DNA of 11,069 bases. Source: Patescibacteria group bacterium UBA5187. GTDB taxonomy: Bacteria; Patescibacteriota; Minisyncoccia; Phycocordibacterales; PALSA-1337. The stretch spans positions 1 to 11,069 of the forward strand of contig DHWH01000017.1 of the NCBI GenBank assembly GCA_002413065.1, in the 5' to 3' direction. The stretch's first letter is position 1, and the number at the start of each line of letters is the position of its first letter. Under the pieces are notes generated by a model. The model was not told the origin of the DNA. It saw only the letters and a program-made list of their open reading frames with translations, and ran no database searches. Below are positions 6,495 to 11,069 of the stretch, piece by piece. The translations under genes were made by a program, and so were the position numbers.

Positions 6495-7591
6495 ATGCCT
6501 ATCCCTACAAAAGGAAAAAAGAAAGTCGAAGAAAAAATGGACGAAACTGAAACCGTGTCACCGATACATGAAAACGGTGAAGAAAAAAATGCTGCAGATA
6601 GCTCAAAAAAGAAATCGCATGATGGAATTCGGGATGCCCTCGATGCGATTCGCCTCAAATTCGGCGAAGACTCCATCATGAAACTCGGCGAAAAGCCGAA
6701 AGTTAACATCAATGCAATTCCAACAGGATCTCTCGGTTTGGACTGGGCACTCGGAATCGGCGGAATGCCCCGCGGCCGCATCATCGAAATGTTTGGTCCG
6801 GAATCTTCAGGTAAAACAACACTGGCTCTCCATGTCGTTGCCGAAGCTCAAAAGTTAGGCGGAGTTTGCGCCTACATAGATGCGGAACATGCCATGGACC
6901 CGAATATGCCAAGCGGCTCGGTGTAAAGATTGATGACCTGCTCATTTCCCAGCCCGACACAGGCGAACAGGCTCTCGACATCGTCGACAGTCTCATCCGC
7001 ACCAACAAAATGGACGTGGTCGTGATCGACTCTGTTGCAGCACTCACACCGCGTGCCGAGATCGAAGGAGATATGGGTGCGTACCACGTAGGCACACAAG
7101 CACGCCTCATGTCCCAAGCACTCAGAAAACTCACGGCGATCGTTGCCAAATCAAAGACCATCGTCATCTTCATCAACCAGATCCGCATGCAGATCGGAGT
7201 GATGTTCGGCAACCCCGAAACCACCACCGGCGGCAAGGCTCTCAAATTTTACGCTTCAATACGTCTCGATATCCGCCGCATTGCCCAGATCAAAAAAGGC
7301 GAAGAAGTCATGGGTGGTCGCTGCCGTGTCAAAGTTGTGAAGAACAAGGTTGCGGCACCATTCAAGCAAACCGAATTCGACCTCATGTACAACGAAGGCA
7401 TCTCGCAGGAAGGTGAGATCATCGCTCTCGGTGAAAAATACGAGATCCTGCAGAAATCCGGATCATCATATTCGTACGGAGAAATGAAACTCGGCCGCGG
7501 ATACGATGCTACACGCCAATTCCTCAAGGAAAATGTGAAAGTTAAGGATCAGATACTGAAAGAGATCCGCACAAAGTTGAACGCGCAGTAA
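6495..7591 (+). pseudogene. recA: Recombinase RecA, reading frame broken by an apparent 1-base deletion
   Basis: The first frame (6495-6926) encodes a charged N-terminal extension of about 40 residues, the start of the core, Walker A GPESSGKTT (101-109) and IDAEHAMDP (128-136, catalytic Glu 131), then runs off-family to a stop. The second frame, read from 6902, continues as EYAKRLGVKIDDLLISQPDTGEQ and on through the Walker B region VVVIDSVAAL, INQIRMQIG, ALKFYASIR and the C-terminal domain to 7591. Joining the frames (re-reading G6902, equivalent to restoring one G in CCCGGAATAT) gives a normal RecA of about 365 residues with no other damage. The rest is intact, so sequencing or assembly error, or a recent mutation, is more likely than an old pseudogene. 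No canonical slippery heptamer is present. A weak Shine-Dalgarno site (AGAAAG, 6485-6490) precedes the ATG. RecA normally performs homologous recombination and SOS signalling. Confidence 0.95.
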
Positions 7592-7599
7592 TGCAATAA

Positions 7600-7664
7600 G
7601 GTAGTAATAAATGATAGTTTAAGATCGCCTCACATACTACCCTGTAGTCGCATAGGTCGTATGT
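7600..7664. repeat. Nested inverted repeats between recA and the toxin-antitoxin genes
   Basis: Three overlapping arm pairs are visible: GGTAGTA/TACTACC (7600-7606, 7635-7641), ACTAC/GTAGT (7636-7640, 7644-7648) and ACATAC/GTATGT (7632-7637, 7659-7664). They cannot all form at once, and no T-tract follows, so this is not a standard terminator. It may be a structured RNA, a recombination scar, or chance. Confidence 0.3.
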
Positions 7665-7673
7665 CTTGGCATC

Positions 7674-7701
7674 TTGACAGCGTATATACTAGATATATAC
7701 T
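7674..7701 (+). promoter_or_regulatory. Toxin-antitoxin promoter with overlapping inverted-repeat operator
   Basis: Consensus TTGACA (7674-7679), a 16-base spacer, and TATACT (7696-7701). The predicted start is about 7708, the A of the antitoxin ATG, so the mRNA would be leaderless. GTATATA (7682-7688) and TATATAC (7694-7700) are perfect 7-base arms around CTAGA, lying between and over the promoter boxes. This is the usual place for an operator bound by a ribbon-helix-helix antitoxin that represses its own operon. Confidence 0.75.
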
Positions 7702-7707
7702 GTTATT

Positions 7708-7944
7708 ATGAAAACCTCCAAAGTCATTCTAAACATGAACACGCTTCTTAAAAAAGCTTTGATGCGCAAAGCAAAAAACGAAGGTATGAATTTAAGTACC
7801 GTACTCAATATTGCCGCACGTGCATATGTCGGAGATCGGTTGAAAATCACCGCATTGGACAAAGATATTGATGAAGGACTCGAAGATATAAGACGTGGAC
7901 GTACTATATCCCAAGAAGACCTCTTCAAAAAATTAGGCTTCTAA
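7708..7944 (+). CDS. Type II antitoxin, RelB/DinJ-like ribbon-helix-helix protein
   Basis: 78 residues. The N-terminal strand (SKVILNMNT, about 4-12) followed by two helices (LLKKALMRKAKNEG and LSTVLNIAARAYVG, up to about residue 42) is the ribbon-helix-helix DNA-binding pattern of RelB/DinJ antitoxins. The C-terminal half (ALDKDIDEGLEDIRRGRTISQEDLFKKLGF) is charged, with the 'D-x-x-x-GR-x-x-x-EE-x-F'-like ending common in antitoxins of RelE partners, and would wrap and neutralise the toxin. The toxin gene starts 11 bases after the stop. The promoter carries a short inverted repeat suited to autorepression. There is no Shine-Dalgarno site, but the predicted transcript starts at the ATG. The family call is firm at the superfamily level; the exact subfamily is not. 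Confidence 0.88.
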   Translation: MKTSKVILNMNTLLKKALMRKAKNEGMNLSTVLNIAARAYVGDRLKITALDKDIDEGLEDIRRGRTISQEDLFKKLGF

Positions 7945-7955
7945 AATTCACTACT

Positions 7956-8201
7956 ATGGAAATTCGGTATAGTTATAAAGCTGCCAGGCAGCTGGATGAT
8001 TTGCCTATTCTTATAAAACAAAGATTGATTGAAAAGATGCGCTTCTTTGCTCTGCAAGAAAATCCTCTTACATTTGCAAAATCTATACAAATCGAGAAAC
8101 TCTACAGATTCAGAGTGGGCAACTACAGAATAGTATTCCAGTTAAAACAAAAGATGATCTTCGTAGTGATTATTGGAAAACGCGACAAAATATATACATG
8201 A
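7956..8201 (+). CDS. Type II toxin, RelE/ParE superfamily
   Basis: 81 residues, the usual toxin size. The sequence begins with a strand and helix (EIRYSYKAARQLDDLP), then a second helix, and ends with the core strands of the RelE/ParE fold: LYRFRVGNYRIVFQL (about 49-63), MIFVVIIGKRDKIYT (67-81). The R-x-x-x-x-YRI and GKRDKIY motifs are typical of the superfamily, and the basic C-terminal residues are where mRNA-cleaving members place catalytic side chains. Whether it cleaves ribosome-bound mRNA (RelE-like) or poisons gyrase (ParE-like) cannot be decided from this. It follows its antitoxin by 11 bases without a Shine-Dalgarno site, so re-initiation is likely. The stop codon TGA is the first part of a long terminator stem. 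Confidence 0.88.
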   Translation: MEIRYSYKAARQLDDLPILIKQRLIEKMRFFALQENPLTFAKSIQIEKLYRFRVGNYRIVFQLKQKMIFVVIIGKRDKIYT

Positions 8202-8240
8202 CCAAAACAAAACCCCGCGCAGGCGGGGTTTTGTTTTGGT
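8201..8240 (+). terminator. Intrinsic terminator of the toxin-antitoxin operon
   Basis: A perfect 18-bp stem, ACCAAAACAAAACCCCGC paired with GCGGGGTTTTGTTTTGGT, has loop GCAG (8219-8222). The G+C part (8213-8218/8223-8228) is followed by TTTTGTTTT. The A/T arms make it potentially bidirectional. The stem starts on the last base of the toxin stop codon. Confidence 0.92.
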
Positions 8241-8251
8241 GCTCGCATGTA

Positions 8252-8280
8252 TTGACATATACACGCATTAGGCGTAACCT
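8252..8280 (+). promoter_or_regulatory. Promoter of the 170-residue hypothetical gene
   Basis: Consensus -35 TTGACA (8252-8257), a 17-base spacer and a weak -10 TAACCT (8275-8280). It starts 11 bases after the toxin-antitoxin terminator, so the next gene is an independent unit with a leader of about 37 bases. Confidence 0.5.
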
Positions 8281-8310
8281 ACATTCAAACACACAATCCT
8301 AACTTGAAAT

Positions 8311-8317
8311 AGAAAGG
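8311..8317 (+). promoter_or_regulatory. Shine-Dalgarno site AGAAAGG
   Basis: It lies six bases before the ATG at 8324 and fixes that start. It is the only clear Shine-Dalgarno site in the window, against a background of starts without one. Confidence 0.7.
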
Positions 8318-8323
8318 TAACTA

Positions 8324-8836
8324 ATGAAACCAGTACTAACGGAAGCACTCGAAAGACTACCTAACAGCACAACTAAAGCAGACATTGAATTTTACTGGAG
8401 GATCATCCTCGAGAAATTCATGGAACATGAGGACGAAATCATTTCTTTTTTGGCCGGATTAAATCCGACATACGAGGAAGAAATGTACGTAGTACTCAGA
8501 AAAATGCCGGAATTAAGCGCTAGGATTGCCGTCAGGTTATGGCGACATCTCAACGATTCAATAACGGGAGGTGGAACATATGACGTAGCACACAAAAGAT
8601 TCCGACGTCTTCCTTTGGATGAACAGCTGGCGATAATTGAAGAAAATCTAGCTAACGATCCTTGTGATTCGGACATACATTTTCTGGCTAGTCTTTTGAA
8701 ATTAAGCAGGTTCACAGGACCAGCAAAAGTCGTAGCTGGACATCTGAAGAAATTGGATCCAGATAAAATTCCTTTGGAAACCCTGAAGATGTTTGTCTTT
8801 GTGGCCAAATCAATTCAATCGGGCACACTTGTATAA
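8324..8836 (+). CDS. Hypothetical helical protein, 170 residues
   Basis: I do not recognise this protein. It has no signal peptide, membrane segment or known catalytic motif. It looks all-helical: amphipathic stretches such as ADIEFYWRIILEKFMEHEDEIISFLAGL (about residues 19-46), EEEMYVVLRKMPELSARIAVRLWRHL, LDEQLAIIEENLAND and DSDIHFLASLLKL are separated by short turns, reminiscent of alpha-solenoid or TPR-like repeats, though no strict repeat is seen. It has the best Shine-Dalgarno site in the window, AGAAAGG (8311-8317) six bases before the ATG, its own promoter and its own terminator. Position next to a toxin-antitoxin pair, between recA and the efp operon, suggests accessory DNA, but its G+C content is not extreme. 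The reading frame is well supported; the function is unknown. Confidence 0.75.
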   Translation: MKPVLTEALERLPNSTTKADIEFYWRIILEKFMEHEDEIISFLAGLNPTYEEEMYVVLRKMPELSARIAVRLWRHLNDSITGGGTYDVAHKRFRRLPLDEQLAIIEENLANDPCDSDIHFLASLLKLSRFTGPAKVVAGHLKKLDPDKIPLETLKMFVFVAKSIQSGTLV

Positions 8837-8852
8837 TTGTAGCAAGCTAGTC

Positions 8853-8877
8853 AGGACGGAACTTCCGTCCTTTTTAT
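8853..8877 (+). terminator. Intrinsic terminator after the 170-residue gene
   Basis: Stem AGGACGG (8853-8859) pairs with CCGTCCT (8865-8871), loop AACTT, followed by TTTTTATT. It starts 17 bases after the stop codon. Confidence 0.9.
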
Positions 8878-8915
8878 TACTTTTACTTTTCCAGAAGACC
8901 TCACTGATTACACAT

Positions 8916-8949
8916 AACAAAAAATCCCCTGTAGAGGGGATTTTTTGTT
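8916..8949 (-). terminator. Intrinsic terminator of the rpsF-ssb-rpsR-efp operon
   Basis: A perfect 15-bp stem, AACAAAAAATCCCCT (8916-8930) with AGGGGATTTTTTGTT (8935-8949), loop GTAG. It lies eight bases beyond the efp stop codon. The minus-strand transcript ends in a U-run, and the symmetric A/T arms make it work equally well from the plus side, so it also shields efp from plus-strand transcription. Confidence 0.92.
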
Positions 8950-8957
8950 GCTTATTG

Positions 8958-9530
8958 TTACTTAGTGACTCTTTCCCGATATTCGGCAGTTTCGGTATTG
9001 ATCCTGATGACATCCCCTTCATTCACGAAAAGTGGAACGTTGATGGTTGCACCTGTTTCCAGTGTTACAAGCTTTTGTCCTCCTGTAGCGGTATCCCCTT
9101 TGATACCCGGTGGAGCCTCAGTGACCCTCAATTCTGCACTAATAGGCATTTTGAATCCCATAGGCTGATCATTGAAGGTGAGCTGAGTCACTACCGTATT
9201 GGCTTTCAAAAACTTTCCCTGAGGTCCTACATTTTCCTCAGTGACCTGAAAACGCTTTGATGAGTCCTCTGCTTCGGTAAACCACCATTCTCCACGGTTA
9301 TTATAGAGATACTTTACTTCCCTTTCCTCGATTTCAGCTTCCTCGATCTTTTCCGATTGGTGGAATGAATATTCGGTCACCTTGCCAGTCATGAGGTTCT
9401 TCAACTTTGTGGCATTGACCGGTTTGCGCTGCTGTTTACGGAACACATGCGAAGAAATGACTTCGTACGGCTGTCCGTCGAGAACGATAAATTTCTTTTC
9501 AGTGATTTCGCTGTATTCGAGAATAGACAT
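8958..9530 (-). CDS. efp: Translation elongation factor P
   Basis: 190 residues, the normal EF-P length. Domain I (about 1-65) contains FIVLDGQPYEV and KLKNLMTGKVTEYSF; domain II (about 70-130) and the C-terminal OB domain follow, the latter with the family signature APPGIKGDTATGGQKLVTLETGATINVPLFVNEGD. EF-P binds between the P and E sites of stalled ribosomes and promotes peptide bonds at polyproline. The domain I loop that reaches the peptidyl-transferase centre reads FRKQQRKPVN (30-39); by ungapped alignment with E. coli EF-P the modified lysine 34 falls on Q34, not Lys or Arg. This is unusual and no modification enzyme gene is in the window. The gene is last in the operon, 25 bases after rpsR, and takes the place rplI often holds. 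No Shine-Dalgarno site is seen. Confidence 0.97.
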   Translation of the reverse strand: MSILEYSEITEKKFIVLDGQPYEVISSHVFRKQQRKPVNATKLKNLMTGKVTEYSFHQSEKIEEAEIEEREVKYLYNNRGEWWFTEAEDSSKRFQVTEENVGPQGKFLKANTVVTQLTFNDQPMGFKMPISAELRVTEAPPGIKGDTATGGQKLVTLETGATINVPLFVNEGDVIRINTETAEYRERVTK

Positions 9531-9555
9531 GGGATTGGAGGCCGCTTAACGTGCT

Positions 9556-9759
9556 CTAACTTGCGACGTAAGGCAACAAAGCCAAGAATCGTGCACGCTT
9601 GACTGCTACACCGAGCTGGCGCTGGTACTTTGCGGAAATTCCCGTGCGCTTGCGCGAGAGGATGCGTCCGTGTGGGTTCAAAAATTTCTTGAGGATATCG
9701 GTATCCTTATAATCGATGAACTTGATATTGTGCTGACTGAAATAACATTGTTTTTTCAT
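9556..9759 (-). CDS. rpsR: 30S ribosomal protein bS18
   Basis: 67 residues, slightly shorter than the 75 of E. coli. The core IKFIDYKDTDILKKFLNPHGRILSRKRTGISAKYQRQLGVAVKRARFLALLPYV matches bS18 end to end: the IDYKD motif, the GRI-SRKRTG loop that contacts 16S rRNA, and the basic RQL-x-x-AIKRAR helix. With bS6 it binds the platform of the 30S subunit. The gene lies 37 bases after ssb and 25 bases before efp on the same strand, in the conserved rpsF-ssb-rpsR order. There is no Shine-Dalgarno site. Its N-terminal CYF with no further Cys ligands does not form a zinc site. Confidence is very high. Confidence 0.97.
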   Translation of the reverse strand: MKKQCYFSQHNIKFIDYKDTDILKKFLNPHGRILSRKRTGISAKYQRQLGVAVKRARFLALLPYVAS

Positions 9760-9796
9760 AATAGTGGATTGAGAATTTAGATTGGCTTAATTTGAA

Positions 9797-10273
9797 TTAA
9801 AATGGGATGTCGTCTGGATTGATTTCTTCTGTTGGGTAATCGATCTTGTCAGTAGGAGAATCTGATGGAGCATCAGTATTCTTGCCGGAGCCTGCGGCAT
9901 CTGAAGGAGACTTCGAAGAAGCTGCCCCTGCGCCTGAACCTGCGCCTCCCGGCTTCATGCCGAACTGAATATTATCTGCGATGATTTCGGTGCGATACTT
10001 TTTTTCACCATTGGTTTCCCATGTACGAGTCTGAATGCGGCCCTCAACAAGGACTTGCTGGCCTTTCTTGAGATACTGTCCGGCGAGCTCCCCGAGCTTG
10101 GCAAAAGCGGAAATATTGTGGAAATCAACTGCTTCCTGCTTGTTCCCGTCCTTGTCTTTATAGACGCGACTGGTAGCAACGGAGAAGCTGCAGACCTTTG
10201 TGCCTGAAGGCAGGGCCTTAACTTCGGGATCGCGCGTCAAGTTTCCGATAATGAATGCTTTGTTTAAGTACAT
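9797..10273 (-). CDS. ssb: Single-stranded DNA-binding protein
   Basis: 158 residues. The OB fold spans about 1-106: MYLNKAFIIGNLTRDPEV, the SFSVATSR strand, VDFHNISAFAKLGELAGQYLKKGQQVLVEGRIQTRTWE and YRTEIIADNIQF. F51 and W85 occupy places where family members stack bases. A Gly/Ala/Ser-rich linker (about 107-145) leads to the acidic tail NPDDIPF, the classical C-terminal peptide that docks RecO, helicases and polymerase subunits. It coats single-stranded DNA in replication and repair. It lies between rpsF (45 bases upstream) and rpsR, the common bacterial arrangement. No Shine-Dalgarno site is visible. Length and domains are typical. Confidence 0.97.
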   Translation of the reverse strand: MYLNKAFIIGNLTRDPEVKALPSGTKVCSFSVATSRVYKDKDGNKQEAVDFHNISAFAKLGELAGQYLKKGQQVLVEGRIQTRTWETNGEKKYRTEIIADNIQFGMKPGGAGSGAGAASSKSPSDAAGSGKNTDAPSDSPTDKIDYPTEEINPDDIPF

Positions 10274-10318
10274 AATGGTAAGTAATTACGTTGCAGTCCA
10301 ATGGATGGATGTTATTAA

Positions 10319-10792
10319 TTATACCTCTTTGACCATTTCGTCGATACTCTTGTCCATTTCTTCGATGGTAGCTGGGACGGCTTCTTTCTTTTCATCAGCC
10401 GGTGCCGATAAACGTACTGCTACAGCAGGAGCACGCTTGCCGAGATAGGTACTTTCGCGAACCGTAACAATGAGGAGCATCCTGAGAATGGAAGGTATGA
10501 TCTCGATGGCCTTTTTGACCGCTTCAATAGAGCCCGAACCGAGTTCGAACTTTATCCAGCCAAAATATGCTTCATCGTAAGAGTCATATGCACCGGCAAG
10601 AGTCTTGCGGCGCATCGTGTATGCCAAATCCTGACGGTGAGGCGCCTCCTCGGTAATGACGGTGGCTCCGGCGTCAGTGATAACCTTCTTAACCTTCTCT
10701 GCCTCAGCCGGAACATGTTCTTCCGGAATTGATGCGGCGATCAAGTACCCTATTTCGTAGATCGATATACGATCATCATGAATTTCGTTCAT
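10319..10792 (-). CDS. rpsF: 30S ribosomal protein bS6
   Basis: 157 residues, longer than E. coli bS6 without its glutamate tail. The ferredoxin-like core runs from YEIGYLIAASIPEEHV (about 12-27) through VKKVITDAGATVITEEAPHRQDLAYTM, AYFGWIKFEL and SIEAVKKAIEIIPSILRMLLIV to about residue 115. Residues 116-157 are an acidic and Ala-rich tail. The protein binds 16S rRNA as a heterodimer with bS18, whose gene is two places downstream. It is the first gene of the operon. The leader between the TATAAA box and the ATG is G+C-rich and strongly self-complementary, as expected of an autoregulatory bS6:bS18 site. The start at 10792 is preferred; no Shine-Dalgarno site precedes it. Confidence 0.96.
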   Translation of the reverse strand: MNEIHDDRISIYEIGYLIAASIPEEHVPAEAEKVKKVITDAGATVITEEAPHRQDLAYTMRRKTLAGAYDSYDEAYFGWIKFELGSGSIEAVKKAIEIIPSILRMLLIVTVRESTYLGKRAPAVAVRLSAPADEKKEAVPATIEEMDKSIDEMVKEV

Positions 10793-10871
10793 AGTGTGTT
10801 GCAGTCAGTGACTCGTTTGGAATGATTCCTCCCGAGACCCCGGCGCTTTCGGCGGCCTAAGGACTTACTGC
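10793..10871 (-). promoter_or_regulatory. Structured rpsF leader, candidate bS6:bS18-binding autoregulatory element
   Basis: In the minus-strand transcript, GCAGTaAGT (10871 to 10863) pairs with ACTgACTGC (10809 to 10801), eight pairs with one A-G mismatch, enclosing two further elements. The first is a hairpin with GAAA loop, GGCCGCCGAAAGCGCC, containing CCG bulges. The second is CTCG...CGAG enclosing GGAA-TCA-TTCC. The -10 box places transcription start right at the outer stem. A bS6:bS18-binding motif with a conserved CCG in rpsF leaders is established in other bacteria; that this leader is a member is inference by position and shape, not by alignment. Confidence 0.5.
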
Positions 10872-10876
10872 GATTA

Positions 10877-10882
10877 TTTATA
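10877..10882 (-). promoter_or_regulatory. -10 box (TATAAA) of the rpsF operon
   Basis: TATAAA on the minus strand; the predicted start, near 10870, falls at the first pairs of the leader structure. No good -35 hexamer is seen at normal spacing. Confidence 0.45.
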
Positions 10883-10949
10883 ATGTATCACGAGATTAGC
10901 ATATAAATGACCCCTTCTGCAAGAGTCTGCATGAGGCAACCCATTTTAT

Positions 10950-10971
10950 GCGCATCGGCAGGCGAATGCGC
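10950..10971. repeat. Inverted repeat GCGCAT / ATGCGC near the right edge
   Basis: Perfect 6-base arms surround a 10-base loop, with no T-tract in the right direction on either strand. The rest of 10883-11069 shows no supportable gene: minus-strand frames from the window edge all meet stops within about 20 codons. Confidence 0.3.
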
Positions 10972-11069
10972 TAAAAAATAGGCGAGAATGGACGAAGATG
11001 ACGAAATCTAAGAGGGCTCACGCACTATAGCAGATCGAGATAAATTCCAGATAAAATAAAGTTAAAATC

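Noticed and set aside
6897..6907. Programmed -1 frameshift in recA
   Set aside because: The site lacks an X-XXY-YYZ heptamer and I see no obvious downstream pseudoknot. RecA is not known to need recoding. A missing base is simpler, though reads should decide.
6781..7245. 154-codon open frame antisense to recA
   Set aside because: It is a shadow of the recA coding frame: no start signals, and a residue composition rich in Arg/Ser/Pro typical of antisense frames.
8793..9260. 155-codon plus-strand frame crossing two terminators and running antisense to efp
   Set aside because: It starts inside the 170-residue gene, passes through both intrinsic terminators and overlaps the well-supported efp. 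It has no coding character.
10920..11069. Partial gene entering from the right edge, or a tRNA
   Set aside because: Minus-strand frames from the edge hit stops within about 20 codons. No plus-strand start with coding character and no cloverleaf could be found.

Overview
The window looks like a chromosomal segment of a Patescibacteria (candidate phyla radiation) bacterium, probably of the Parcubacteria side. This is inferred from the secreted peptidoglycan-binding-domain protein at the left edge, ftsK followed by a small membrane-anchored Ig-like protein, an EF-P of divergent loop sequence, and the order rpsF-ssb-rpsR-efp with no rplI. TGA acts as a stop codon (for example at 5242-5244 and 8199-8201), so the TGA=Gly code of Gracilibacteria and Absconditabacteria does not apply. 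I see no tRNA, rRNA, CRISPR array or transposase.

Left part (1-1653): the 5' end of a secreted protein gene (minus strand), then about 475 gene-free A+T-rich bases. This stretch holds three exact and several near matches to the DnaA-box consensus, so it is a candidate origin or other DnaA-binding locus. Next comes a winged-helix protein of unknown function (minus), divergent from ftsK. The shared intergenic region carries six copies of TGTCYWTWA in one orientation, spaced by roughly whole helical turns, which is a likely operator array.

Middle (1654-7591): ftsK and a short Ig-like membrane protein (plus). A translationally coupled, A+T-rich two-gene cassette (minus) overlaps the end of the latter. 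It encodes a ThDP enzyme resembling phosphonopyruvate/sulfopyruvate decarboxylase and a beta-hydroxyacid dehydrogenase family reductase. Together they could turn a 2-oxoacid into an aldehyde and then an alcohol, but the substrate is not shown. Divergent from them is recA, whose reading frame is broken by an apparent one-base deletion just after the DAEHA motif.

Right part (7592-11069): a RelB/RelE-type toxin-antitoxin pair with a strong promoter, an inverted-repeat operator and a long terminator; an unrecognised 170-residue helical protein with its own promoter, Shine-Dalgarno site and terminator; then the minus-strand operon rpsF-ssb-rpsR-efp. The rpsF leader is highly structured and is a candidate bS6:bS18 autoregulatory element.

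Several -10 boxes lie 4-13 bases upstream of the start codon, suggesting leaderless or near-leaderless transcripts, while clear Shine-Dalgarno sites are rare. All calls come from reading the sequence; no database or folding program was used.
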